Assembly (NCBI GenBank): GCA_965212545.1
Contig: CBDBVB010000019.1
Span: forward strand, 1-64,000
Reading direction: 5' to 3'
DNA: 64,000 nt
From: JABDIP01 sp965212545
GTDB lineage: Bacteria; Pseudomonadota; Alphaproteobacteria; DSM-16000; Inquilinaceae
A program made the translations under genes and the position numbers. Below, in pieces: positions 36,946-47,500 of the stretch; position 1 is the stretch's first letter, and every line of letters starts with the position of its first letter. The notes under the pieces are model-generated. The model did not search any database. It saw only the letters and a program-made list of their open reading frames with translations, and was not told where the DNA came from.

Positions 36946-39080
36946 TGTCGGGCGGCACGGTCGTCTGGCCCGGCCAGCCTTATCCGCTGGGGGCCACCTG
37001 GGATGGCGACGGGGTCAATTTCGCGCTGTTCTCGGCCCATGCGGAGCGGGTCGAGCTGTGCCTGTTCGATCGCACCGGCCGTACCGAGGTCGAGCGCATC
37101 GACCTGCCGGAGCTGACCGACGAGATCTGGCACGGCTATCTGCCGGATGCGGCGCCGGGACTGCTATACGGCTATCGGGTGCACGGGCCATACGCCCCGG
37201 AGGCCGGACACCGGTTCAACGCCAACAAGCTGTTGATCGACCCTTACGCCAAGGCCCTGGACGGCGCCTTCCGCTGGAATGACTCGCATCACGGTTACCG
37301 GGTCGGGTCTGGCCGCGCCGATCTGTCCTTCGACCGCCGCGACAATGCGCGCTACATGCCGAAATGCCGGGTCGTCGAACCGGCGTTCACTTGGGGTGAG
37401 GACCGCCGGCCGGCGGTGCCCTGGTCGGACACGGTCATCTACGAGACCCATGTCCGCGGTTTTACGATCCGCCATCCGGATCTCGACCGGGCCAGGCGCG
37501 GCACCTTCGCCGGGCTGTCATCGGCCGGGATCATCGACCATCTGACATCGCTCGGCGTCACGGCGGTCGAACTGTTGCCGGTGCACGCCTTCATCGACGA
37601 CCGGTTCCTGGTCGAGAAGGGGCTGCGGAACTACTGGGGCTACAACACGCTGGGATTCTTCGCGCCGGAGCCGCGCTATATGTCGGGCAGCGATATCGGC
37701 GAGTTCAAGACCATGGTGAAGCGGCTTCACGACAGCGGCATCGAGGTGCTGCTGGACGTGGTCTACAACCACACCGTGGAGGGCAACGAGCTGGGGCCGA
37801 CGCTCAGCTTCCGGGGCATCGACAACGCGTCCTACTACCACCTCGATGCCGAACAGCCGCGTTACTATGCCAACTTCACCGGCACCGGAAACGCGCTCAA
37901 CCTCGGCCATCCGCGGGTCCTGCAGATGGTCATGGACAGCCTGCGCTACTGGGTTCGGGAGATGCGTGTCGACGGCTTCCGCTTCGATCTGGCGACCACA
38001 CTGGGCCGCGAGGGCGATGGCGAGGGGTTCGATCCCTACGGCAGCTTCTTCGACGCGGTCCGGCAGGACCCCGAGCTGTCCCGGGTCAAGCTGATCGCCG
38101 AGCCCTGGGATGTTGGGCCGGAAGGCTACCGGCTGGGTCACTATCCCGCCGGCTGGGCGGAGTGGAACGACCGGTTCCGCGACACGGTGCGCTGTTATTG
38201 GCGCGGCGATCACGGCGTGGTGCCGGAGTTGGCGCGGCGGATAACCGGGTCGTCGGATCTGTTCGAGCATAACGGCCGCCGGCCCTGGTGCAGCATCAAC
38301 TACGTGGCCTGCCATGACGGCTTCACCGCGGCCGACACGGTCAGCTATGCCGAGCGCCACAACGAGGCCAATGGCGAGGATGGCGTGGACGGCCACGACC
38401 ACAATTGCAGCGCCAATTACGGCGTCGAGGGGCCGACCGAGGATGCCGGCATCAATACCCTGCGCGCCCGCCAAATTCGCAACCTCTTGGCGACCGTCAT
38501 GCTGTCGCAGGGGACGCCCATGCTGCTGGCCGGCGACGAATTCGGCCGCAGCCAGAGCGGCAACAACAACGCCTATTGCCAGGACAACGAGGTCAGCTGG
38601 GTGGACTGGTCCGGCATCGGCGTCGGCGGGACCGACCTGCAGACCTTCGTACAGCGGCTGCTGGCACTGCGCCGGGACCATCCGGTCCTTCGCCGGCCGC
38701 GTTTCCTGCATGGCCGTGAGCGGTCGGTGCGCGGCCTGCCCGATATCGAATGGCGCACCCCGGACGGCTCTTCGAAATCCGAGGAGCAATGGCAGGACCC
38801 CAATGCCCGATCGATCGGCCTGCTGCTGTCCGGCGATGCGGGCCGCTTTCACAGTGCTACCGGCGAGGCGGAGATCGACGATGTGCTTTTTCTGACGCTG
38901 AACGCCCATACCGAGGAGGTGCCGTTCCGCTTGCCCGACATTCCCGGCGGCGGCCGATGGCGGTGCCTGATCGATACCGCCAGTCCGGACGGGCCTTCAG
39001 GCGACCCGACGATCGGCAATGGCGAGACGCATCCGGTCGCCCCTCGAGCCTTGATGGTCTTCGCCATGGCCGACGGCTAG
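36945..39080 (+). CDS. glgX: Glycogen debranching enzyme
   Basis: A 711-residue GH13 isoamylase-type enzyme that removes alpha-1,6 branches. An N-terminal CBM48 (PLGATWDGDGVNFALFSAHA) precedes the barrel with VLLDVVYNHTVEGNELGP, the nucleophile region VDGFRFDLATTLGR, the acid region LIAEPWDVGPEGY and YVACHDGFTAADTVSY. FDRSQSG-like substrate loop text reads DEFGRSQSGNNNAYCQDNE. The ATG at 36945 shares its A with the glgB stop codon (tgatg), so translation is coupled. Confidence 0.95.
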   Translation: MSGGTVVWPGQPYPLGATWDGDGVNFALFSAHAERVELCLFDRTGRTEVERIDLPELTDEIWHGYLPDAAPGLLYGYRVHGPYAPEAGHRFNANKLLIDPYAKALDGAFRWNDSHHGYRVGSGRADLSFDRRDNARYMPKCRVVEPAFTWGEDRRPAVPWSDTVIYETHVRGFTIRHPDLDRARRGTFAGLSSAGIIDHLTSLGVTAVELLPVHAFIDDRFLVEKGLRNYWGYNTLGFFAPEPRYMSGSDIGEFKTMVKRLHDSGIEVLLDVVYNHTVEGNELGPTLSFRGIDNASYYHLDAEQPRYYANFTGTGNALNLGHPRVLQMVMDSLRYWVREMRVDGFRFDLATTLGREGDGEGFDPYGSFFDAVRQDPELSRVKLIAEPWDVGPEGYRLGHYPAGWAEWNDRFRDTVRCYWRGDHGVVPELARRITGSSDLFEHNGRRPWCSINYVACHDGFTAADTVSYAERHNEANGEDGVDGHDHNCSANYGVEGPTEDAGINTLRARQIRNLLATVMLSQGTPMLLAGDEFGRSQSGNNNAYCQDNEVSWVDWSGIGVGGTDLQTFVQRLLALRRDHPVLRRPRFLHGRERSVRGLPDIEWRTPDGSSKSEEQWQDPNARSIGLLLSGDAGRFHSATGEAEIDDVLFLTLNAHTEEVPFRLPDIPGGGRWRCLIDTASPDGPSGDPTIGNGETHPVAPRALMVFAMADG

Positions 39081-39086
39081 CCAACG

Positions 39087-41282
39087 ATGGCGGACGCCCT
39101 GAACGATTTGGCGGCGGCGGTCGGGATCGAGCCCGGCTATGACGATATCTGGCATAATCGCATCACGGCGACTCCGGCGCAGATCAAGGCGGTTCTCACA
39201 GCGATGGGGTTTCCGGCGGCCGATGCCGCGATGTCTCGCGCCAGCCTGGAGGCGGTTGCCGCAAAGCGATGGCGGCGGCTGCTTGGGCCGGTGACGGTGG
39301 TGCCGGCCGAGGCGCAACCCGGGACCGTGGTCCTCTGTCTTCCGGCCGCGTTCGAAGGGCTCCTGACCTGGACCCTGACCGAGGAGGACGGGGCGCGGCA
39401 TCAAGGCGGTTCTGACATAGGTGAGCTTGCCGTCCTGGACCGGGTCCGGGCCGGTGGCGAAGACCGTGTCCTCTGTTCCCTGACCCTGCCGCCGGATCTG
39501 CCCGAGGGCTATCATGACCTTGAAGTGACCGGCATGGGTGGCCGGAGCGATGCCTGCCGGCTGATCGTCGCGCCGCGGCGCTGCTGGGAGCCTGCGGACG
39601 CGGTGGGCGACGATCGGATCTGGGGCCTGGGCTGCCAGCTCTATTCGCTCAAATCCGCAGGCAATTGGGGCCTGGGCAATTTCTCCGATCTGGCACGGCT
39701 GGCCGAGATGGCGGGGCCGGAGGGCGCCGCTGCCATCGGGCTGAACCCTCTGCACGCCTTGTTCCCGGCCGAACCCAGGCAGTGCAGCCCCTATTCGCCG
39801 GCCAGCCGCGATTTCCTCAATGTTCTCTACATCGATGTCGAGGCGGTTCCCGAATTCGCCCGGTCCGAGGCCGCGGCCGCGATAACCGCGGACCCGGACT
39901 TCCGGACTAGGCTGGAGGCGGCAAGGTCATCGGAACTGGTCGACTATCCGGCCGTCGCGGCGCTGATCCTGCCGGTCCTTGAGGCGCTGTTCGGTGAATT
40001 CCGCGGCGGCCCCGCAGCGACAAGCGACCGGGCCGACGCCTTTGAGGCATTCCGGTCGGAAATGGGCATGCCGCTCAGGCATTTCGCCACTTTCATGGCG
40101 CTACAGGAGCATTTTGTCGCCGGCAGTGGCTTTTCGATGATGGATTGGCATCGCTGGCCGGAACCGTATCGCCGTCCGGATACGGCCGAGGTCGCGGCGT
40201 TCGCCGCCGAGCACCAGCTGCGGGTCGCATTCCATGAGTACCTGCAATGGCTGGCGGACGAACAGCTTTCCGCGGCGTCGCAATCCGCCGCCCGGTCCGG
40301 CATGCGCGTCGGGCTCTATCGAGACTTGGCAGTCGGTACCGGTCCGGCCAGCGCCGCGGCGTGGGCCGATGGCGATGCATTGCTGCCCGGCGTTTCGGTC
40401 GGTGCGCCGCCGGACCTGCTGAACAGGGTCGGCCAGGATTGGGGGTTGGCGCCGCTCGACCCGGACGCGCTGCGGGAACGTGCTTTCGAGCCGTTTGTCG
40501 CTTCGGTGCGGGCGAACATGCGCCACGCCGGCGCGCTCAGGATCGACCACGCCATGGGGCTGATGCACCAATACTGGGTGCCCGGCGGCATGGGCGCCGA
40601 CCAGGGCCTCTACGTCACCTATCCGTTTCAGGATCTGCTGAGGGTCCTGGCATTGGAATCGCGTCGGAATCAATGCCTAGTGATCGGCGAGGATCTCGGC
40701 ACGGTGCCGGCCGGGTTCCGCGACGTGATGGCCGAGGCCGGCATCCTGTCCTATCGGGTGCTGCCATTCGAACGGACCGGCGACGGGCTGTTCGCGCGCG
40801 CCTCGACTTATCCGGAGCATGCCCTGGTGACAGGCAGCACTCATGATCTGGCGACCCTGTGCGGCCTGTGGGCCGGCCGCGACCTGGACTGGCGGCGCAC
40901 CCTGTCGCTCTATCCGGACCAGGAGGTCCGTGACACCGACGCACGGGAGCGGATCGAGGATCGCCGGCGGCTGATAGACGCATTGGTCGACGCCGGGCTG
41001 TGGCCGGAGCATCCGCCGGTCGACTCAGAAGACCTGCCGTTCGAATCCGATCTGATGATCGCGATCCAGCGCTTCCTCGCCCGGACGCCGTGCCGGCTCC
41101 AGATCGTGCCGGTGGAGGATGCATTGCTGGAAGTGGAGCAGATGAACCTGCCCGGGACCATAGACGAGCATCCGAATTGGCGCCGAAAGCTGCCGGTTGG
41201 GATAGAAGCACTGTTCGCGGATCCGGGCGTCGCGGCATTGGTTGCCGCGCTGCGTGACGAGCGGGGCGGCGGCAAACGATAG
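39087..41282 (+). CDS. malQ: 4-alpha-glucanotransferase
   Basis: A 731-residue GH77 amylomaltase. The N-terminal ~180 residues are an extension seen in proteobacterial forms. The catalytic part has GLGCQLYSLKSAGNWGLGNF, AIGLNPLHALFPAEP, the nucleophile region ALRIDHAMGLMHQYWVPGG, VIGEDLGTVPAGFRDVM and GSTHDLATLCGLWAG. It starts 6 bases after glgX. Together glgB-glgX-malQ handle branching, debranching and short maltodextrin reuse; glgA, glgC and glgP are not in the window. Confidence 0.94.
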   Translation: MADALNDLAAAVGIEPGYDDIWHNRITATPAQIKAVLTAMGFPAADAAMSRASLEAVAAKRWRRLLGPVTVVPAEAQPGTVVLCLPAAFEGLLTWTLTEEDGARHQGGSDIGELAVLDRVRAGGEDRVLCSLTLPPDLPEGYHDLEVTGMGGRSDACRLIVAPRRCWEPADAVGDDRIWGLGCQLYSLKSAGNWGLGNFSDLARLAEMAGPEGAAAIGLNPLHALFPAEPRQCSPYSPASRDFLNVLYIDVEAVPEFARSEAAAAITADPDFRTRLEAARSSELVDYPAVAALILPVLEALFGEFRGGPAATSDRADAFEAFRSEMGMPLRHFATFMALQEHFVAGSGFSMMDWHRWPEPYRRPDTAEVAAFAAEHQLRVAFHEYLQWLADEQLSAASQSAARSGMRVGLYRDLAVGTGPASAAAWADGDALLPGVSVGAPPDLLNRVGQDWGLAPLDPDALRERAFEPFVASVRANMRHAGALRIDHAMGLMHQYWVPGGMGADQGLYVTYPFQDLLRVLALESRRNQCLVIGEDLGTVPAGFRDVMAEAGILSYRVLPFERTGDGLFARASTYPEHALVTGSTHDLATLCGLWAGRDLDWRRTLSLYPDQEVRDTDARERIEDRRRLIDALVDAGLWPEHPPVDSEDLPFESDLMIAIQRFLARTPCRLQIVPVEDALLEVEQMNLPGTIDEHPNWRRKLPVGIEALFADPGVAALVAALRDERGGGKR

Positions 41283-41316
41283 AGCTGGAGGCGGGTTCCC
41301 CCCAACGGTGGCCGCG

Positions 41317-41694
41317 CTAGCTGGCGATGTCCAACATCGCACCGATGACGGCCCGCCGGCCGCCAGCGGTACGGTATGCCTCGATGGCCGTGCGCACGGT
41401 GCCGTCGACTGGACCAATATCCTTGGCGGTTTCTGCGGCCTCGCGCAGGATTTCGACGAATTCCGCATCGATATAGGGGGCGCCGTCGATTTGGCCGGTC
41501 TCGCCGCTGGCCGTCTGGTTCAATTCGACGGCAGCTGGCCTGTCGTCGTGCCGACGCGATTCGAACGTCTGCCGCGCCGGACTCGTCACGGCGGGCACCG
41601 ATCGTGCACCAGATCCGCGCGGTGCGGGAGGCAGAACAGACGACACTGTGATCATCGGCACCCCTTGCCCGGCGAATTTCGCCAGCCGGAACAT
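41317..41694 (-). CDS. Small hypothetical protein
   Basis: A possible 125-residue protein (or 112 from an internal ATG at 41655, MITVSSVLPPAP). The C-terminal half has the even amphipathic character of real coding sequence (YIDAEFVEILREAAETAKDI, GTVRTAIEAYRTAGGRRAVI), while the N-terminal half is polar and disordered. It lies alone after malQ on the opposite strand. I do not recognise the family; the start is uncertain. Confidence 0.45.
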   Translation of the reverse strand: MFRLAKFAGQGVPMITVSSVLPPAPRGSGARSVPAVTSPARQTFESRRHDDRPAAVELNQTASGETGQIDGAPYIDAEFVEILREAAETAKDIGPVDGTVRTAIEAYRTAGGRRAVIGAMLDIAS

Positions 41695-41973
41695 TAATCA
41701 TAAGGGCCCGCACGGCTCCCCAGGTGAATAACGTAGTCTAGCATGATTTGGATTTGTTAAAAATAAAAGAAAATTGCTGCGGCTAACGGAAATATTGAAT
41801 GAATAGCAATGGTTAACTCGCCCTTGCTTCCCGCCTGCAGGGCGGCGGCAGCCTGCAATTTAAGGGTCTTTAAAGGTTTCCATCGTTAGTGTCCGTAGTC
41901 GTCTCGGCGGGCTGTTCAGCTCGCCAGAGTGCCGCGGAAGCCTTATGGCGCGTACCGGGATCGCCCACGGACC

Positions 41974-43737
41974 ATGACCACGGAAAAAAAGCAGGACCGG
42001 GTACTGCGGTCGGCGCTTCTAGCGGCCGGTGACGTCGTTTACGAATGGGATCTGGCCACAGACAGAATCGAGTGGGTCGGGCCGACTTTCGAGTTCTTCG
42101 GCACCGACAAGATCGATCCGTACTCCGTCGGCGAGCATTATCACGGCCGTATCAACCCGGAAGACCTGCCGTTCCGCCTCAAGCTGCTGTCGGACCACTA
42201 TCTGGACCGCGAGCCATTCGACTGCGAATACCGCGTCCGTCGCGCCGATGGCCGCATGTGCTGGGTCCATGAGCGCGGCTTTGCCGATTTTGACGACGAT
42301 GGCCAGCCAGTCCGCATGCGCGCCCTCTTGCGGTTGATCGACGATCGCAAACAGAACGAGGCGCGGCTTGAGCACCTCGCCAATTTCGATGAGTTGACCG
42401 GCCACCTGAATCGCGGCCGCCTGCGCGATGCGCTGCACCATGCCATGGCGCACAGCATTCGCTACCAGACCGATGGCGCGTTCCTGTGTGTCGGGCTCGA
42501 CAAGCTTTCCATGATCAACGACGCGTACGGATATCTGGCCGCCGACGCGGTAATCGTCGGTGCCGGCCAAAGGCTGGAAAAGGCGGTGCGCGAGTGCGAC
42601 ACGATCGGCCGCATCGGCGGCGATGTGTACGGTCTGGTGCTGGGACACTGCCCGGAGCCGGAGATGTCCGGGGTCGCCGACAAGATCCTGCGCATGTTCC
42701 GAGAGCAGCCGATCCAGACCCCGGTCGGGCCGATCCATGTCTCGGTGTCGATCGGCGGCGTGGCATTCCCGTCTTATGTGCAGACACCGGCCGAGGCCAT
42801 GACCCGTGCCGAGGCCGGACTGCGCGAGGCGAAGGGACATGGGCGCGACTGCCACAGCTTCTATCATCTGACCGACGAGCAGCGCTCGGAGCACCGACGC
42901 GACATCGTTCTGGGCAAGCAGGTCAAGGAGGCGGTGAAGGACGGTCGCCTGACCCTTGCCTACCAGCCGGTCGTGGTATCCGGAACCGGAGCGGTGGCGT
43001 TTTACGAATGCCTGCTGCGCATACGCACCGAGGATGGCGGTCTGATGCCGGCCGGCGAATTCATTCCGGTCGTCGAGCGGCTTGGGCTGAGCCGCATGAT
43101 CGACCGCCGCGTTCTGGAACTGGGCGTGCAGGAGCTGACCAAGGACCCCGAGGTCTGTCTCGCGCTCAACATTTCCGGACTGACCGCGTCCGATCAAAGC
43201 TGGCTGCGCCGCCTCATCTCGCTGGTCGGCGGACATCCGGAGATCGCCAGCCGGCTCACGGTGGAGATCACCGAGACCGCGGCGATCCAGGATATCGAGG
43301 AGTCCGCGCGCTTCGTGACGACCGTGCGCGATCTCGGCTGCAAGGTCGCGCTCGACGATTTCGGCGCCGGCTACACGTCGTTCCGCCATCTCAAGGCGTT
43401 GACCGTCGACGTGGTCAAGATCGACGGGTCCTTCGTGCGCGACATCGCCACCAACCGCGACAACCGGCTGTTCGTACGCACGCTGGTCGGGCTCGCCAAG
43501 GGCTTTGGCCTGGAGACCGTGGCTGAATGCGTGGAGGACAAAGTCTCCGCCGATATTCTGGCGGAAGAGGGGGCCGACTACCTTCAGGGCTTTTATTTCG
43601 CCAAGCCGGAACTGGAACGGAGCTGGCCGCAACTCGCAGTGATCACGCCGCCGGCCGAGGCGGCTGCCAAGCCGAAGCGGGCCAAGGTGAACACCGACGC
43701 CACGAACCAACCGCGGGCGGTCGGCGGGGCCGGCTGA
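41974..43737 (+). CDS. PAS-GGDEF-EAL cyclic-di-GMP protein with degenerate GGDEF
   Basis: A 587-residue soluble signalling protein. A PAS/PAC sensor (about 10-130: VVYEWDLATDRIEWVGPTFE, then YRVRRADGRMCWVHERG) is followed by a GGDEF domain (about 140-305) and an EAL domain (about 315-565). The GGDEF active-site motif reads GGDVY, so cyclase activity is unlikely. The EAL domain keeps its key residues: ECLLR, LALNISG, LDDFGAGYTSFRHLK, VVKIDGSF and ETVAECVED, which predicts an active c-di-GMP phosphodiesterase. I chose the ATG at 41974; the open frame upstream lacks PAS character. It converges with phaR with a 3-base gap. Confidence 0.88.
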   Translation: MTTEKKQDRVLRSALLAAGDVVYEWDLATDRIEWVGPTFEFFGTDKIDPYSVGEHYHGRINPEDLPFRLKLLSDHYLDREPFDCEYRVRRADGRMCWVHERGFADFDDDGQPVRMRALLRLIDDRKQNEARLEHLANFDELTGHLNRGRLRDALHHAMAHSIRYQTDGAFLCVGLDKLSMINDAYGYLAADAVIVGAGQRLEKAVRECDTIGRIGGDVYGLVLGHCPEPEMSGVADKILRMFREQPIQTPVGPIHVSVSIGGVAFPSYVQTPAEAMTRAEAGLREAKGHGRDCHSFYHLTDEQRSEHRRDIVLGKQVKEAVKDGRLTLAYQPVVVSGTGAVAFYECLLRIRTEDGGLMPAGEFIPVVERLGLSRMIDRRVLELGVQELTKDPEVCLALNISGLTASDQSWLRRLISLVGGHPEIASRLTVEITETAAIQDIEESARFVTTVRDLGCKVALDDFGAGYTSFRHLKALTVDVVKIDGSFVRDIATNRDNRLFVRTLVGLAKGFGLETVAECVEDKVSADILAEEGADYLQGFYFAKPELERSWPQLAVITPPAEAAAKPKRAKVNTDATNQPRAVGGAG

Positions 43738-43740
43738 CCT

Positions 43741-44352
43741 TCAGTCTTTTTCGGGTTTTCCGGACGACTTCATCGTCCGCAGCTGCTTCTGCAGCGTATC
43801 GAGCTGCTTCTGCAACTCCTCGATCGATTTGCTCTCGTTCGACGCCTTCGGCGCTTCGCCATTCGCGGCAGCCTGCTCTTCGTCCTCGGGAGAGAACGGC
43901 GTGAACATCTTCATAGCCTGCTCGAACATGGCGACGTTCTGCTTGCCCATTTCCTCGAACGCGCCGAATGGAAACATGCCGGCCATCGTGTCCTGGAAGT
44001 AGTGCCGGATCTGTTCCTGGTTTCGGGCGAACGCGTTCATCGAATAGTCGAGATAATTCGGCACTAGCCATTGCAAATTGTCGCCGTAGAGGCTGATCAA
44101 CTGACGCAGGAAGCTGATCGGCAGCAGGTTCTGGCCCTTGCCCTCCTCCTCGACGATGATCTGGGTGAGCACCGAATGGGTGATGTCCTCACGGGTCTTT
44201 GCGTCGTACACGACGAAATCGGTGCCGTCCTTGACCATCTGCGCCAGATGCTCAAGCGTCACGTAGCTGCTTTCGGCGGTGTTGTAGAGCCGCCGGTTCG
44301 CATATTTCTTGATCGTGATCGGCGCGTCTTTGTCCGACGGGGTCTTTGCCAT
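43741..44352 (-). CDS. phaR: Polyhydroxyalkanoate synthesis repressor PhaR
   Basis: A 203-residue DNA-binding repressor of PHB genes that also binds the polymer. The N-terminal PHB/PHA accumulation regulator domain is clear (PITIKKYANRRLYNTAESSY, VTLEHLAQMVKDGTDFVV, DAKTREDITHSVLTQII), followed by the second domain (LPISFLRQLISLYGDNLQWL) and a C-terminal coiled coil (IEELQKQLDTLQKQLRTM). phaC, phaA and phaB occur further along the window, so they are its likely targets. Confidence 0.95.
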   Translation of the reverse strand: MAKTPSDKDAPITIKKYANRRLYNTAESSYVTLEHLAQMVKDGTDFVVYDAKTREDITHSVLTQIIVEEEGKGQNLLPISFLRQLISLYGDNLQWLVPNYLDYSMNAFARNQEQIRHYFQDTMAGMFPFGAFEEMGKQNVAMFEQAMKMFTPFSPEDEEQAAANGEAPKASNESKSIEELQKQLDTLQKQLRTMKSSGKPEKD

Positions 44353-44460
44353 CGCGTTTTACACTTCGCGAAATTCTCGGCCGTCCTTGCGGCCGCTTCC
44401 TGAGTCGTACGCGATCAGCCTCGTATTGCGCAAGCTTTGCGCGGGATCGCAGGCGTGGAT

Positions 44461-44493
44461 GCCGCCGACCGGCCCTGGGTGCCCGTCGGCGGC
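44461..44493 (-). terminator. GC-rich hairpin downstream of the RTX nuclease gene
   Basis: Perfect 9-bp arms 44461-44469 (gccgccgac) and 44485-44493 (gtcggcggc) with a 15-base loop, placed 8 bases beyond the stop of the minus-strand RTX gene. There is no T-run, so it may need Rho or act as an mRNA 3' end stabiliser. Confidence 0.5.
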
Positions 44494-44501
44494 GCCTTGC
44501 C

Positions 44502-47500
44502 TCAGGCCAGGATGAAGACGTCCATATGCATCAGCAAGTCTTCCGTTTCCACGCCCACCAGGGTGATCGAGGTGTCCATGTCGAACTGGATCACCGTGCT
44601 CCGGCCCTGGTCCTCGAACAGCGCGGCAACCTCGCCGACATCGGTAAAGCCGAAATCGGACAGGTCGATCATGTCGGCGTCGGAGCCGCCCCGGTCATCG
44701 TCTTCGTCGTCGTCATCATCATAGTCGTCATCGTCATCGTCATCGTCATCGTCGTCCCAGCCGCGTGGCAGGTCGAAGCTCAGGAATGTGTCGTTGCCGT
44801 CCCCGACACCAAAAATGAAGATGTCGTCGCCGGAACCGCCGTCGACGCGGTCGTCCCCCTCGCCGCCGGTCAACTCGTCATCGCCGCTGCCGCCGTTCAG
44901 CCGGTCGTCGCCGCCATCGCCAAACAGCCGATCGTCGCCGCGCTGACCGTAGATCCGGTCATTGTCGTCACCGCCGCGGATGGTGTCGTCGTCATCGCCA
45001 CCGAAGACGCGGTCACGCCCTTCGTTGCCGAACAGCATGTCGTTGCCGTCGTTCCCCCAGATTCGGTCGTCGCCCTCCTGGCCGTAGGCCGTGTCGTCGC
45101 CATCGCCGCCAAATATCCGATCCTTGCCGTCGCCGCCCAGCAGCAGGTCGTCACCATCCTTGCCGAACAGCTTGTCGTTGCCGCCTAGACCGGCGATGAC
45201 GTCGTCCTCATCGGTGCCGAAGAGCCGGTCCCGCCCGTCGGTGCCGGCGATGACCTCGGGAAGGGTGAACCGCGTCACAACCGGCTCGTGGTCGCTGGCG
45301 AACGTCGCGAAGTCGTTGTTGACGTGGACGATGTCGATTTCCGCCTGGCCGCGGTCCAGCAGGCCGTCGGTCACGAAGACGTGGTCCAGCACCTGGCTGT
45401 TGCCCTGGAAGATGAAGGTGTAGGCCTCGTCGTCCACCAGCCGATCGGTGATCAGATTGGTCAGGATTTGATCGTCGCCGGTTCCGGGCAGGATCTCGGT
45501 AAGGTCGTTTGTGAAGTCGAATGTGTTCAGGTCGCCGAGGACGACGACGTTGGCGGTCGGATCCTGTACCAACAGCGCGGCGACAATCTGATTGAGCGCC
45601 AGGACCTCGGCCTCCCGGTTCGCCTCGCCGGCTTGGGTGAAAGGCTGCTGCGAGCCGTAGATCGGCGTACTGCCGAAGCGCGAGGTCAGGTGATTGTTGA
45701 CCACCGTGATCTCGTTGCCGTTGAACAGGAATGTTCCCAGCAGCGGGTCGCGCGTACCGTCGAAGGTCGTCGGGTCGTCGATGCCAAGCTCGGTCAGCTG
45801 CTCGACCTCCAGAGTCACCGCCTCTTGCAGGGTGACCCGGTCCGGGTTGTACAGGAAGGCGTTGCGGATGTTGCCGCCCGGGACGCCGCCGGTCTCGCCG
45901 TCCACATCGACCACGGCCGATTCGAAGGCGTAGGTCGGACCGCCCGCCGCTGCAATCGCATCGACGATGGTCTGCAAGGTCGCCGTCGCGTCCAGTGTCC
46001 CATCATTGGCGACACCGCTGTCATCCTGCACCTCTTGAAGGCCGATGATGTCGGGCGATCCGAGGTTGTTAACGATCTGCTGTGCGAGCGCCGCGATCTG
46101 CGGGCCGTCTCCGTCCGCCGGTGCCGCCGTCACGTTCAAGATGTTGTAAGTGGCGACCGTCAGTTGGTCGTCGCTGCCGGTCAGTGCAGTCGTCTCCTGG
46201 GTCACGCCGCTGTCGGTGGCCGTGAAGGCCTCGGTAACCTGGACCTCGTAATTGCCGAAGCTGTAGCCCACGACGCCCGTGACATCGCCGAGCAGCGATC
46301 CGTTGTTGACCGGGGCCGGGCTGAAGTCGCTTGGCTGCAGGGCCGTGTTGGTCTGGATCTGGATGCGTTCGGGGTTCAGGTCGCCGGTGCCGTCGGCATC
46401 CGCGGCCAGGGCAATGCCGACATCGACTCCGCCATTGCTCAGGCGGATGTCGTCCGGCGTGAGGTTGTCGCCCTGATTGGTCACCGCCCAAGTCTCGCTG
46501 AAGCGATTGGTAGCCGATACAGCGACAGCGTCCTCGACGGTGACCCGCATGCCCTCGACGCTCTCGAAGAAATCGATGCCGTCCTGGTCCGGGTCGAAGT
46601 TGAGGTGCGCCTGTGCCGGATCGGTGAGGTCCGTCGGCTCCTCGTCCGGGCTGATAACGAACTCTTCCGGCACCAGCCGTCCCGAGCTGCCGAGAATGAT
46701 CGCCGCCGGCAGCGCGACGGTTTCTTCAAGGATCGACACTCTGCTCGGACTGATGCCGGTGGTCGTCAGGCTGGCCGCGGTATTGTCGAAGAATGCCAGT
46801 TCGTTGGCGGTGAACTCGCGGACCGTGCCTTCCACGCTGACAAGGTTTCCGACCGACAGGTCCGCCGGCACGTTGCCGAAGCCGGTGAAGACGAAGATCG
46901 CGTCCGATGTGGCGTTGTCGCCGTCGCCGGAGGTATCCTGGATGTAGTAGCCGTCATTGTCGATCGCGGTGATGACGCCTTCGGTGGTGACCTCCTGCCC
47001 GTCGAATGTCGAGACATGCCCAGCGCCCTGGATGTCGTAAATCGCGACGAATTCCGGCGGCTCCGAAGAGAGGTCAAGACCGATCACCAGCGGATCGTGA
47101 TCCGAGGACCGGAACGGCGTGGCGCCGTACAGGCCGTCTGCCTGGGCCTGCGGACGGAATTCGAGATTGTAGTCGAATATCGACGCCTCATCGGCGTTGA
47201 TATGCCACTCGGCGGCGCCGGTGACCTGCGTCGACAGCGAGGCCGATGCCAAGCCGTAATCCAGGGTACCGAAGCCCTGCACCTGCGGGCTGGTGGACAG
47301 GTCGAGTGGGAAGCCGAACGAATAGTTGAACTCACCCGGAGTCGCGAACGCTTCCGCGAGGTCGGTGAAACCTTCGCCGAACAGGAACTGGATCGGATCT
47401 TCCTGAGCATAGGCGTTGAGGTCGCCGATAATCAGCACGTCCTCGTCGGCCGAGCCGGTCGGGTTTGTGTCCAGCCAGGCATCCAGAACGGTGGCCGCGT

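Noticed and set aside
41242..41697. Plus-strand frame over the small hypothetical gene after malQ
   Set aside because: It begins inside malQ and has no folded character; the minus-strand frame has more protein-like amphipathic segments.
44800..45250. Regular short repeats that might look like a CRISPR array or tandem DNA repeat
   Set aside because: The periodicity is 27 bases and in frame, encoding RTX nonapeptides (GGxGxDxxx); there are no identical direct repeats with unique spacers.
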